From the NCBI GenBank assembly GCA_023846275.1, contig CM043865.1, positions 28,377,912 through 28,441,911 of the forward strand: a stretch of 64,000 bases of DNA, written 5' to 3'. The notes under the pieces are model-generated. The model worked only from the letters and a program-made list of their open reading frames with translations. It had not been told where the DNA came from and did not search any database. The position numbers were made by a program, and so were the translations under genes. Source of the DNA: Vanilla planifolia (taxonomy: Eukaryota > Streptophyta > Magnoliopsida > Asparagales > Orchidaceae). Of the stretch, positions 52,261 to 64,000 are shown one piece after another. The stretch's first letter is position 1; each line of letters opens with the position of its first letter.

Positions 52261-55200
52261 TTAAAGTTTTCATAAAACAATTTGGAAATATCTTGATGAC
52301 CTCCTAATTGACTTTGATTGACTATAATTCAAGATTACATTTACACGTTATTTGTTAATTTAATTTGCAGATCCATAAAAATATAATAGTCTTGCTTCTA
52401 TTGAGAACTTAATCTAATATTACAATCCCAAAAATAGAAATTAAGCTTAGAGTCTTCTCCCAAAGATAGAAATTAAGCTTATAGTCTTCCCATGTTGGGT
52501 ATAAAAAAAATGAGAAAAAAGACAAATCTTAATCAATAAGAATATAAGAAGAGAAAAAAACTTTTTACCTAAAATGGACATAATAAGAGCATTTTTGTTA
52601 TGATTAGTTGATCTGTTAGTTAGTTAATTGCCCAAATTGAACATCTTGGTAGATAATGAAAATAGAAAATAAATAATTATCATTAATCAAGTAATATTAA
52701 ACTTATCTGTTTAAATTGTCTATTAGTGTTTTACTTCATGACTCGATTTTTTCTATGAGTTTTACACATTACAAAAGCACACAATTTTAATCAATTATGA
52801 ATTACATGAAAACTTAATTTTTTTTTCTTATTTTTTATGATACTTCTACATTCAATTCAATACATTTTCTTAATTTCTCTCTTATTAATTATTCTTAAAA
52901 TATCTTTGATCATACTATTTTTTTCTAATCAAATAATCAAACCTCTCATCTTCTATCATGATTCAACATGATTGATCCTATAGCTAATAGAGTATGTCGC
53001 TGATTTGTCTGACAAAACCTAATAACCTACTATTGATGCATCTCTCTATTTTTAATTGTGTAAACACTTTCTTTCCCTTTTAACACTAAATCTAAATATT
53101 ATGCATGACAAAAGTCAAGATTTTCTTAAATGTGAACATAAATTTATTATAAAAAAGTGTTCACAATTTCTTAACATAAAATCAATTTTTTTAATTCCCG
53201 TAATTCAAATCCCATGTAATTTTATAAAGAAATGAGATCAAGTGATTAAAAAAGAAATGTTCTAAATTCTATATTTTGTTTTTCTCTTTCATTTTAAAAA
53301 ATTGCTCTCTTGGAATCAATCTTTCATTCTTGATTCTTTTCTTTTTTTTCCTCTCTCTAAAGTGTCCCTCTCTCTTCCTTTCTATATTTTATCTAATCCT
53401 CCCTTTCATGATTTCTTCCCACTCACTTTTACCTAATATTGAGATATGGGGGGTCAAGCACAAAAAAAGAGCAAGTGGATTAGGGTTTTAGAGAATTTAT
53501 AAAAGATTTTTTGATGTGTTTTTTCAAAGCATAATTTCATGTTTCAATAATTTCTTTTAAAACTTTTAATAAATCTATAAGATTTTATAAAATTACCTAT
53601 TATTAGATTTGTCTCAACATTTTCTATCAAAAAATCTAATTATTTAAAAAATCTGAAATGCTTCATAAAATAATATAGCTTATGAGATATTTTTTAATAA
53701 CTTTAACAACTTAATATTTTATATCTCAACTCAATTTCCTATATCCAAAATAACAAAATGGTTATATTTAAATTATTCATCTATTTTACATCATTTTAGC
53801 AAATATATATAAATAAGAGAAAACAAAACAAGAATTACAAATATAATAACACTAAGGTGTAATAGTTCTACGAACAATACAATTTAATTGGTGAGAAGAG
53901 TTTATTATAGTTTTAATAATGTAACTAGGGCATATCCAATTAGCTTAAAAAGAATATAAATAAGAAGTCATATAATCCCAAATATAATACAAATTAAGTT
54001 TTAATTATTTTTTATTATTTAAAATTTAACTGCTTTTTTAATTTTTAGACTTTATTTTATTTTATTTAAAAATAATATATTACTAAAAAATATATAATAA
54101 ATTTTAAAAGAGAGAGATGAATTATAAAAATAAGTATATAAATTATTAAGAATTCAATTATGTTAAGTAATAAAAATTAGAATTTTATAAATGATAAAAT
54201 AGAAGATTGGGATTTTATAAGATTAATTAATTAATTAATTTATAATTCTAAAGATGACCTAAAATTTATTAGAAGTATTAAATACGCAAAAAAATTATAA
54301 ATTTGGAGAGGGACGTAGAACTCATAAAAATGTTCACAATAAAATTGTTTCTATATATAAAGGAGTTGTCAGGATTATAGAATTAAAGGAAGAACTATTT
54401 TTAAAGAAAATAATAATTTTATAATTTTATAAGGGTTTTAAGATTTAAAAAATATGCATAATGAAGAAATAATAAGAAAATTAGCCGATGTGTAGAACTC
54501 ATCAAGGAGAATCATTTTGTATTAACTGATGAAGTTTTGTGAATCATTTAAATAAGAAATTTTCAAAACTTTATTCAAGAAAAAAGTTAAAAAAATAATT
54601 TTAATTTCTAAAAATTTTAAATCCTAGAAAGAAAATTAAAAGAGGCATTAATTCAATGTATTAGAAGCTGACATAAGAGAATGTGGCACATCAGTTAGAA
54701 GAATACATAGAATAGTGAAGTTAAAATGGTACACTAGTTGGAGAATAAGAAGGGTTGGTGAAGGAGAAGAGTTTACCAAGGGTTTTAGAAGAAGGAAATT
54801 GGTTTGATGTAGGGATTTTTGAAAATGCTAGAAACAAATTTGTATATATACCTAAGTTTGGTAGAAAAAAAAAAATAAAAAAAAATAAAAAATAAAAAGA
54901 AATTAGGAGGATTTATTAGTACAATTCTACAAGAAAATAATTCAAGTTTGATAAAAAGGCAACTTTGTGAATATAGATAACTTTAAGGTGAAAATATTTT
55001 GCAACAAAAAATTAAAGTAGATAGTCTTTCTAGCATATATGCATATATTTGATGTAATGATATGTTAAGTTTTGTTGTTACAAATAGGAATTTACAATTT
55101 AATCAAGAAATGAGAAGATGATTTATATCAAGTTGAATGATTTGTTTGTACTACCATTGGATGTTTATGCTGATGGTTATATGAGCATGATAATGTAATA

Positions 55201-55820
55201 GAATTGATGCTAAATCTTATCTTAGACATGAGCACGAAACAAGAACATGTTAATGGCATTTACTACTTTTTTATAAATAGCATGCCACATAGACTTAAAG
55301 GATTTAATGAGAAAATAAAGAAAAAAGCTATGTTATATAAAATTAAATTATTCTTATAAGTGAATAAGAAAAGAAGAATAATAAAAATAAGATATGAATA
55401 AGAGTGTGCTTGTAAAGGATAAGGCTCAATTTGAAAAGTACAAAATGGTGGTAACAAAAAATCGGTGTATCTCAATCCATTGCATTCGTTGATAATAGAA
55501 TCCAAAACATTTTATTGTTATAAGCCATTATCTTATAGATTGCTATAAACTATAAGAGCACAAATTATAAACTTGAACAAATTTCAAATTTAAATAATTT
55601 TCAAATCACCTCAAATTGCTTTATAATATATAACAATAAAAGACTTTATTTATTAACTTTTAATTACTCTTATAACATTTGTTTTAAAAATACTATTATG
55701 TTTCATAAAACAAGTTGTATTGTATAACAAGTAAATTAAAATGCACAAAAAAATTTTAAATGGTTAGATCCAAACTTGGATTTACTTCCATTTTAGACCA
55801 CATGGTTGGGCAAACACTAA
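52261..55820. other. AT-rich intergenic DNA
   Basis: Nothing is recognised in this interval beyond A/T runs and pyrimidine-rich tracts (for example 53270-53420). Confidence 0.5.
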
Positions 55821-55976
55821 CTTAATAAAAAACTTATAATATTAATTTAATAAAAACCTATAATACACACTTAATAAAAGCCTATAATATCAATTTAATA
55901 AAACACTATAACATCAACTTAGTAAAAGCTCACAAAGATTACTTAATAAAAGCTTATACAATTACTTAATAAATAC
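55821..55976 (+). repeat. 24-bp minisatellite, six to seven units
   Basis: Units begin with C/TTTAATAAAA at 55821, 55846, 55870, 55894, 55918, 55942 and 55965, so the period is 23-25, mostly exactly 24. Most continue with 'cctataatatcaa' or similar. The first base of the unit alternates between c and t in early copies. Confidence 0.85.
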
Positions 55977-58900
55977 AACAAAATAAATATCAAGATCTCA
56001 ATGATGGCATAAACTAATCAAATAAAGTTCAATACAATAATTCTTATATCTAATGAATAACTAAATAAGAAACATATTGTTATAATATGAAAAAAATATG
56101 TAATAAAGCTAAAAAAAATTAAAAAAGTAGCATGTAGGTTAACTCAATGAAATGATAACTGATATGATGATGAATAAAAAGAAAATTATGTTTCTTCCAT
56201 TCTCTATTTTTTTTTTGTAAGTGAACGATAATTACAATGGAGATTATTTTTAAATGATAAGTGAAGTATTACTATTTCCTATCATGTTTGAATTTCTTTA
56301 CATACTCTATAAATGCTTTCTAATAGCTCTAAGACACCTTCGAATGACTGTAAAAAATTATTTAATCTAATTATTACTCATATCATAAACTGACCATACC
56401 ATACGACTTAAGTGATTGTAGATATATAATGCATTACCCAGCGCATTGTTTAGTCAATCACTGATGTTTGATTTGTTCATGTTTATTATGAAAAATGGAT
56501 CTTATAAATACTATGATAACATTATAAGGTATGATTAGAACAAAGTTACACAAATATAACTTTTAAGCTTTTAAAAAAATATTATACAATGTATAATTGC
56601 ACATTATGTTTGGTCAAACAATAAGCTCTTTTCTACAAATTATAAGATATCATATTAGAAAGTTAAATGGATCTTACTACTATGATGAAATTTGTCTAAT
56701 ATATGACTAAATTTTAAAATAAGCTATCAGGTGAAATAGTATTATACTATTTAAAATAATATACTATAGAAAATATGTGCTCTTAGCTTAAATCCCGAAC
56801 TATTATTGAATATGTATATAGATTATATTAAATATGATTAATAACATCATACTTAACATATGATATAACTCGCTATAAATATAATATTCTATGATATATG
56901 ATATATGTTTTACAAGATAAGATGAAGATCTTAAGTATCTTAACTAAATTATAATATATTTTAATATTCTAATTATCAAAATAAATAAATTCAAATTAGA
57001 GATCTTCTCATGTTGCTTTAGTTAGTTTTTTGTGCCAATTTTGGTTAACACTAAATAACTTTGTTAAGGCCCTTGAATTATGTAATCAAGCACTCTAAAT
57101 GATTATCCTAATTACTTCTCAAATGTATGATCTAAAATCATCACTTAGAAAAGTATTATGAGACATAACACAATAATTTTATTTTCATCAAATAAGTAGT
57201 ACACAAATGGTATTGAATAAATAAATTAAAAGAGAAAAAATAATGAAAATATTAAAAATAAGTTTTTAAAGAAATATATTTAATTCTTGTAAAAAAGATG
57301 AGTTTTGTGTTTTTTTAAAAAGATAGATTTTATTCATATGTTTCATGTCTATCATTGTATACGTTTTGTTGTGATTTTAACCTAACATACAACATAACAA
57401 AAAAATTGTTTATTTTATTTACATGGTATATCATTTTGTCAAATTTGTTTTTTAAAAATTTAAATACAATGTACTTATTTATACTATGTAAATGTCCACT
57501 TGAAGTTTTAGAATGTTATATTAACTCTAAACTTGGTATCCAAATAATCCACAAAACATATCAATTAGTGTTAATATCATCTTCATAACTCAACAATTAG
57601 TACTAAAGATTCTATATATATATTAATGCTAAACTTAACAAATATATCAATTATATGGTTACCATTATCAAAAAAATCTATAATAAATCTCATATAAGAT
57701 GTTGTTAGACAATAAAAATTGTGATACTTTAAAAATGTTTTTGGTATAAGACATTCTACTATTTTCATTTTTATTTATAATCAGGTTTTGACCATTAATT
57801 TTCATAATAAAGTTTCAAAAATTCACTTCAATATTTATAATTAGACATTTTATAAATTTAAAAAATATTATTTTGCTCTTAGCTTTTCAAAATTCTCCTA
57901 AGATATTTTAAATGAATATATTCATGTTGACATATATTAAAATATCGTTAATACAAACCACAAAAAATCATCAAATAAAGTATTTTTTGATTGTGTTCAT
58001 TAATCTCATAAAAATATTAGAAGCATTGATAATTCAAAAGACTATTTATAAATTTATTTAGAGCTTTAAAATAATTTTTCTATTCATATTTAAATATAGT
58101 CTTTATTTTATGGTAACATATCTTACATTAATTTTTGAGAAATATTTGATATTATAAACTAGATAAAATATATTATCAAGTTGTGGTATAGAAACATATA
58201 CTTAATTGATTGCCCCACTATTAATAGCTATTCTAATTTCAATATCAATTGAAACTTTTAAAACAATTTTGGTCTTCCTCATTTATGTTTCCAAGTATAG
58301 ACCAAAAATCAAATTCTTCAATCGACCTTTGGTTAACACTCTACTAGCCTCTATGTTTTCCTTTTAAAGTGCTTTAGATCATTCTCTAATTAACCTCTTA
58401 ACCATCCTTTAATCAACCTTTAAAACATTTCTTAATCATCTCTGTGTGATGTTTGATAAATCTTAAAATTTATCCTTGAGCTACTCAAATTTTCATTTAG
58501 TAGTATAATAGATCCACACGATTCCTTTGAATAAGTTTTCAAAGTCTATCTTCTAATCAATTCTCGAGACTACTTGAATTTTAAGATATCTTTATAGAAT
58601 GATAAATGTAGATCTTATAACATTTATTAAATTTAGCAAATTATATACTAATTATGATTGATATTATAGAGATAGCAAAAGTTTGATTATTTAATGTGCA
58701 TTTTTCAATATGTTTTCACTTTTTTCGTCAAAATCCTCTCGATAATTTAAATATTTTTATTTGTGATTGAGAAATATCTTTTTAAATAGAAATTTAACAA
58801 AAATGTATTTTTGGATGATTGAAGGCAGGATTAGATATACACATTCCCATTGATATTTTATCTTGTTAATATATTAGTTTTTTTTAAAGGATACCCTTTC
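55977..58900. other. AT-rich intergenic DNA
   Basis: No gene is recognised. The open frames are short and built from A/T-rich codons. Confidence 0.5.
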
Positions 58901-59797
58901 AGAAAAGAATTTTCTTTACAAGCAATCTTATCAATCATGTAGTGCCGTTTGCTAGATTTAGCCAGAAGCGACCTTAAGTCATTACGGCCCACCACTCGGA
59001 AAGATGGTCGCGTTCAGTCGGATCCCCTTCGGGCTTACAGTAGTTGTACCGTTCTACCCCGTGTGATGACGACTGGAGCACGTACCCCATTTGACAGATC
59101 TCCAGTCAAACCGTCGTAGGTTGACAGTAACCTGCATCATCTGACACCTCATTCGAGCTTTAAGATTGGTTTATGAATCGGAGTGATACAAAATGGACGG
59201 ACCGTTATTTCTCTGTTTTTTTTTTTAATTTTTTTCTCATTCCAGCATAAATGTTGCTATATTACGGAGTTGGCGTGTCGGGCTTGGCTATAGGAAAAAA
59301 GCGACGGCAAGGTGTATGCTTCCTATCCGCTATTATCGGTGGAGAAACCGGAGGCACGTGCTTTACTATTCACTTGCGACTCACACGTGTCCCATTTGAT
59401 CGCGATCAGACGGTGTAAGACGGCTTCATAAGGAATAAGTGCTTTCTTTAAACCGCCGTAATCGTTAAGCCCTTGTTCACATGGATGCGGTTCACCGTCG
59501 TCATCCCGAAGCAGGTTCACGTATTTTATTTTTTTTATGATCATATTAATTACATAATTTTTTAGAGATAAAAGCTGAAGTACTTTTATTTGTTTATTAA
59601 TGTATTAATTGTATATTGTACGACGCTTCCTCCGCGGTTTCGTACCTCGCACCGGCTATCGCCTGTGATGTCCAGTTTGCTCAAAAAGCCATAAAAATCT
59701 CACTCCTCATAATCTCTTCCCTCTTTTCTCGCTAAACGGCATCGGATGAAAGCCGCGGCGCGATAAGGAGAGGAGAGCAGTAGAAGATTTGGAGCTC
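58901..59797 (+). promoter_or_regulatory. WRKY promoter and leader: G-boxes, W-box
   Basis: GC content rises from about 58940. CACGTG occurs at 59355-59360 and 59384-59389 (ACACGTGT). A W-box TTGACT lies on the minus strand at 59104-59109, and further TTGAC cores are near 59089 and 59121. W-boxes in WRKY promoters commonly mediate auto- or cross-regulation. ATAAAAAT at 59691-59698 is a TATA-like element; the CT-rich stretch at 59699-59735 would be the leader. Confidence 0.5.
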
Positions 59798-60943
59798 ATG
59801 TCGGAAGCGATGACGTCGCCCTTCTGCGATCTGAATCCATCCTATTCTCCACTTCCGGGCGGGGTTTTCGATTTTCACGGCGCCGTTGGTGGAGTAGACC
59901 ACGGAACCCTCGGATTCATGGACCTGCTCGGACTGCAGGATGTCTCTGCATCTCTTTTCGATGCGGTCCCGATTCCTATCCGTTCTCCACTCCCGGCGGG
60001 GCTGCGAGAGTCTTCGGAGAAGGTGAACTTACCGGCGACTCCGAACTCGTCGACGATGTCGTCTTCCTCCACAGAGGAGGCCAACGAAGCTGATTCGGTG
60101 ATCCCGGCGCGAGACGACGACGTCGGTGAACTGGATCGCGAGAAAAAAAGGTACGCATCACCAGTCGTTTTAAGTCAATTTGTCGTTAATCCAATTGGTA
60201 TTTTGACTTTGTCTTGATTCGGCGAAGGGGATCGGATTCGAAGGAAGGGATGAAGAAGGGACAGAAGCGTCAGAGGGAGCCGAGATTCGCGTTCGTGACG
60301 AAGAGCGAGGTGGATAACTTGGAAGATGGTTTCCGATGGCGGAAGTACGGTCAGAAGGCAGTCAAGAATAGCCCCTACCCCAGGTATTATTTTACCACTG
60401 TTGCCACTTTCTCCTACGCGTTCAACGACGGTGGGCTGGAATAGTAATTTGAAATAGGATTAAAGGGCTCGATGGTATTTCGTCTCCGAATGCAGGAGCT
60501 ACTACCGGTGTACGAGCGCGCTCTGCGGCGTGAAGAAGAGAGTGGAGCGCTCGTCAGACGACGCAACGTTGGTGGTCACCACCTACGAGGGAAAGCACAC
60601 CCATCCGAGTCCCTTGTTGCCACGCGGCACACACCACCGTTTCACCCATCCCTCGTTTCCGGGCACGGTATCAGCCTCCTTCGCCCCGCTGGGGATCAAT
60701 GATCTCCACCCTCTAGAACTGCAGACACCTCTCCCTGTGAGATATCCCTCGCACCTGCTCTCCCCGCAACCGTCGGATTTCCAGCATAAAATCTCTATCA
60801 CTTTGCCTCTTCCTCCAGCGGGCACCGCATTCGATTCTTGTGATGAACGGATACGCTGCAAGACATCTCCTGGGGGAGGCCTGAGGGATCATGGGCTTCT
60901 CCAAGATTTGATTCCTTCGGAGTTGATGAAAAATGAGCAATAA
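59798..60943 (+). CDS. WRKY transcription factor, group IIc
   Basis: Nuclear DNA-binding factor recognising W-boxes. Exons 59798-60150, 60228-60383 and 60496-60943 join to 318 residues; introns (77 and 112 bases) are GT-AG and both split an Arg codon. The second lies inside PYPR|SYYRC, the conserved place in group I C-terminal and group II c-e genes. Domain order: acidic/Ser-rich N-terminus with a Ser run (about 84-91), basic linker ([21 protein letters not shown], 127-147), [11 protein letters not shown] (WRKYGQK at 155-161), zinc finger C175-X4-C180-X23-H204-X-H206, then a Pro/His-rich C-terminus. The wording [26 protein letters not shown] is closest to WRKY48/23/57-like members. The start is the first ATG after the leader. 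Coding GC is well above the flanks. Confidence 0.95.
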
Positions 60944-61460
60944 TTGATCTCCTTTGGCGTAAGTTCATGCATTTGGCAAAGAATAGGTTTTCTGAATTTT
61001 TTTCCTTTTTGCAAGCGATTGGGAAGGAGAGAAAGCCACCAATGCAGAAGCTTCTAATTATTTCATACAGCAACCGGCGCGCATGCAGCGAGAAATGTTG
61101 GAATGCGCAGCGGTTGTTGCTAAGTTTAGCTTTTGAGATTAGACGCCAGATGAAGAAAGAGGAGAGAAAGTAGCTGTGTTTGGAGTTGCAAGGGATTGGG
61201 GCCGGGGGACGATAGGGCGTGTCAATCGTGGGTTCGATGAAATATGCGCTTAGCTTTGTGTGATATTAACTTTTAACTATCGAGTGTTTTTTTTTTTTTT
61301 TTTTTTTGGCTGTCGCTCTTCTTTTGCATGGGTTAGCAGAGCACCAAGGGGGAAAAAAAAAAGGTAGGCCTTTAAACGTAAACATAGATAGTACATGTAT
61401 ATGTACGTGGTGAAAGAGTAGAAGTTGTGACGATATTTTTGTTGCTGAAATAAAGTTTGA
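60944..61460 (+). other. WRKY 3' untranslated region
   Basis: Moderate-GC sequence continues after the TAA, with a T-run near 61287-61308 and AATAAA at 61449-61454 as a likely poly(A) signal. A 68-codon frame at 60967-61173 shows no domain. Confidence 0.5.
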
Positions 61461-64000
61461 CTGATAAAAGTTATGTATTTTTGTGAATATAAATTGCTTG
61501 CTTAAATAATCGTGTATTCAGCGCTTGCTCAGTTTTCTGCTGCTTGTTTGTTTCTAGCGATTATATTCTAAACAGGGAGAAGCTATCTTCTGAAATGCAT
61601 AGTTGTGTATGGATAAAAAGCGTTACTTGTACATTGAACCTAGCATGTTCCATTAAGGAATCCACCAAACACTTGAACCATGTCAAAGTTTGTGTTTATT
61701 ATCATATACTTTTGTAGTTGTTCATATTGCATTTGTTATTCCTTGTATAGTTTATTGCAACAATTTTTTGAAAATGTTGCAGTATTACCCAACAGTTTAA
61801 TCTGCTTGTGAATTTATTTTGGTTGTGACTATAATGATTTCCATAGCTGTGTAGTTGTGCTAGTTGTAGTCGAGAAAATCTATGACCTCAGTTTAAATCA
61901 TTGTTTTAGCATAGTTAGCATGACAATAATTCAAATCGATGTGTAAAACATGCCACCTATAGGCTTTGAATGATTAGTATAGTTTAGTTTCTGTGGAAAC
62001 TTGGATCATTATCATAGGCTTGCTAACTATAAGTGGGTGTTAGCTATGGCCATGGCTTGAATTCCTTCTATGAGAATGATAATAATTGTTGTTTTATGTT
62101 GCTTGTGAAATGTGATGGCAATTTCAAGCCTGCCGTATGCTACTATAAATTTTGTATAACGATTTAAATTGTTGTCATGGGTTATGGTAAATTTTGTCAG
62201 TTATTTTAAATTGTTGTTATGATGTTCGTGAACTATTGAATTTGAGTTGAAATTGGAGCAATTTTTCTTATTCCAAATAATTGTTCATGGTAATGTTCAA
62301 GTACAAAAACTTATATACTTACAAGAATATTTAGATATTAAATCTCTAATAACTAATAACAATCATCTAAACACTTATTTTATGTAAATATTGATTGCAT
62401 GAAACAAATTTTATGCAAAAATATAAAAAATAGTTAAGAAAACAAAGAAATATATATATTGAATTTATCATTTATTTCATTTTATTTTCACATTTAAAAA
62501 GAAAAGAATCACTATTAATATTTAATAATAATAACTATATTTTTGTAAATAATTGACATAGGGCATTTTATGAAGGACATCTAGTTTTTTTGTTTTAGTT
62601 TATTTTAGTATTACTAGATATTTTTAGTTATTTTTGCATTGTATTTATGGTAATATTATGTATCTAATATTTTCATGTGATGAATGCATTGTATTTTGAT
62701 ATGTATAAAACCTAAGGGCTATTCATGACATTTTTTTTGAGCAGGGTTAGTGAGAGGAGCTCATGCTACAAATTAGGTAGATTCAAGAGAGTCTAGGATA
62801 AAGAAGGTCCAATTTCATCACAATGTCATAGTTCAAATCATAAGAGAGGGCTAAAAAATGGTAAGAAGAGATAGCTTTATTGAATTTGTTTATGTTATTA
62901 TGTTCTATTATATTGTAATGGTCATTCATCAGACTCAAAGTTGCTTCTTATGTCTTTCTTCATGTCTATTCATTTTTTTAGATTTTTTTGTTATTATTTT
63001 GTTACTTTTTTAAAGTGAGAGTAATTTAAAGTTTTGTAACTTTTATTATATATTCTTTCTCAATATAAATATTTATGATGGTATGAAAAATAATCTTTTG
63101 GTTCTATTGTCATTTTAAAATAAGAAAGTTTTTGTGACATGCATGCATGTAAAACAAATCATCTCCATACTTCAACCTCATTGTAGTTGCAATTTAGATT
63201 TATCCTGATCTATTGCAATTGTCTCCATCATCATCCTCTTCGTACTTGGCCAACATTGGTCACCCTGATGACTTAATCTATTGTTATATATTTTGATGAA
63301 CTTCACCATCGCAATGTACTTTGTCGCCCACCCTATATCCATGCAAATCTCTCCACTTTACTTGAATTTGACCACCTTGCAACTATTTGCAAAACAGCAT
63401 TTTGTGCTCGTTTAAGCTCCTCTCTCTGTTGGTCACACTTTTACAATTCTCGTATGCACATAATCTCTCAATTACCATCCCTACATTTATGTAACAATGC
63501 TTACACTCACAAACACTACTATCTATTCTGCCCTTGTTTTCACAACTTTACGCACTGCACAACCCTCGCTTGAGCACCAATGCCTCATCTTTTTATTTGA
63601 ACTTTATTGCTTTCTCTCACCTTTGCACAATATGACTTTTGTTGAATTAGTCCCTACATCGTATAATAAGAATTATGCAGTTGCAAAAAAAGGAATTGTA
63701 CCATGCAAAAGGAATGGTGCAAGTTTCTCCACCATGTAGAATTCACACAGTCAACATCCATCGCATGCCACCCTCCATCAATTTTAGACTTATTTCTTTT
63801 AGTTATCAAAACCAAAGTTAAGTTAGATTTTTCTTCACCCTATCTTTGTAATAGATTTGGTTTTAGTGTCAACATTGGTCCATACATCATTATGTTTACT
63901 TGTTGTCCTCTATCTTCTTCAGTATCCAAGTCTGATGCTCTATTTCACATCAATGCCATAGAATTTTTCCATATTTGGGTAAGTTTTATTGCTCTATATG
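61461..64000. other. intergenic DNA downstream of the WRKY gene
   Basis: T-rich sequence holds short internal duplications (for example 'ttaaattgttgtcatg' near 62164 and 'ttaaattgttgttatg' near 62207). From about 63140 a C-richer stretch resembles the middle of the 42.8-43.1 kb LTR in style, but I cannot align it by eye. No gene is recognised. Confidence 0.45.

Noticed and set aside
55821..55976. Regular repeats resembling a CRISPR array
   Set aside because: The units are contiguous with no unique spacers, and this is eukaryotic DNA; it is a minisatellite.
60583..60861. Minus-strand frame across WRKY exon 3
   Set aside because: It is a shadow of the WRKY coding exon.

Overview
The window is a gene-poor, very AT-rich stretch of a flowering-plant nuclear genome. 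The evidence is spliced genes with short GT-AG introns, the plant-specific WRKY, atypical HLH and pectinesterase families, plant LTR retrotransposons, and long stretches of decayed AT-rich DNA. A monocot with a medium or large genome (perhaps Zingiberales-like) is my impression only; no single feature proves it.

Four genes can be supported in 64 kb. (1) 4086-5428, minus: a five-exon pectinesterase without a PMEI pro-domain. It has a signal peptide but lacks several canonical active-site residues. (2) 19313-19969, plus: a single-exon atypical HLH regulator of the AIF/bHLH147-150 type. (3) 28296-28535, plus: a very short HLH protein resembling UPBEAT1. (4) 59798-60943, plus: a three-exon group IIc WRKY factor with the intron at the family's conserved place. 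The two HLH genes lie on the same strand about 8.3 kb apart. Nothing suggests that the four genes form one pathway, although the HLH, WRKY and cell-wall genes are all typical growth or stress regulators and effectors.

The rest is repeats and decayed sequence. At 42.46-50.2 kb there is an old, internally deleted Ty3/Gypsy chromovirus. Its 3' LTR was split by a 2842-bp solo LTR (46940-49781) with TG...CA ends and a perfect 5-bp target duplication (TCTCA). The solo LTR is much richer in GC and CpG than its surroundings and carries a TATA box preceded by 40-bp repeats. An older pair of diverged direct repeats at about 6.53 and 10.43 kb brackets another decayed element. Minisatellites lie at 12.37 kb (71-bp unit) and 55.82 kb (24-bp unit), and a long AT/GT microsatellite at 12.78 kb. 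GC-richer islands at 26.8-27.45 kb and 51.6-52.2 kb, and a coding-like minus-strand stretch near 16.5 kb, could not be assigned.

I found no convincing new multi-gene system. The best leads are the pectinesterase with altered catalytic residues and a GC-AG intron, and the nested solo LTR with its promoter repeats.
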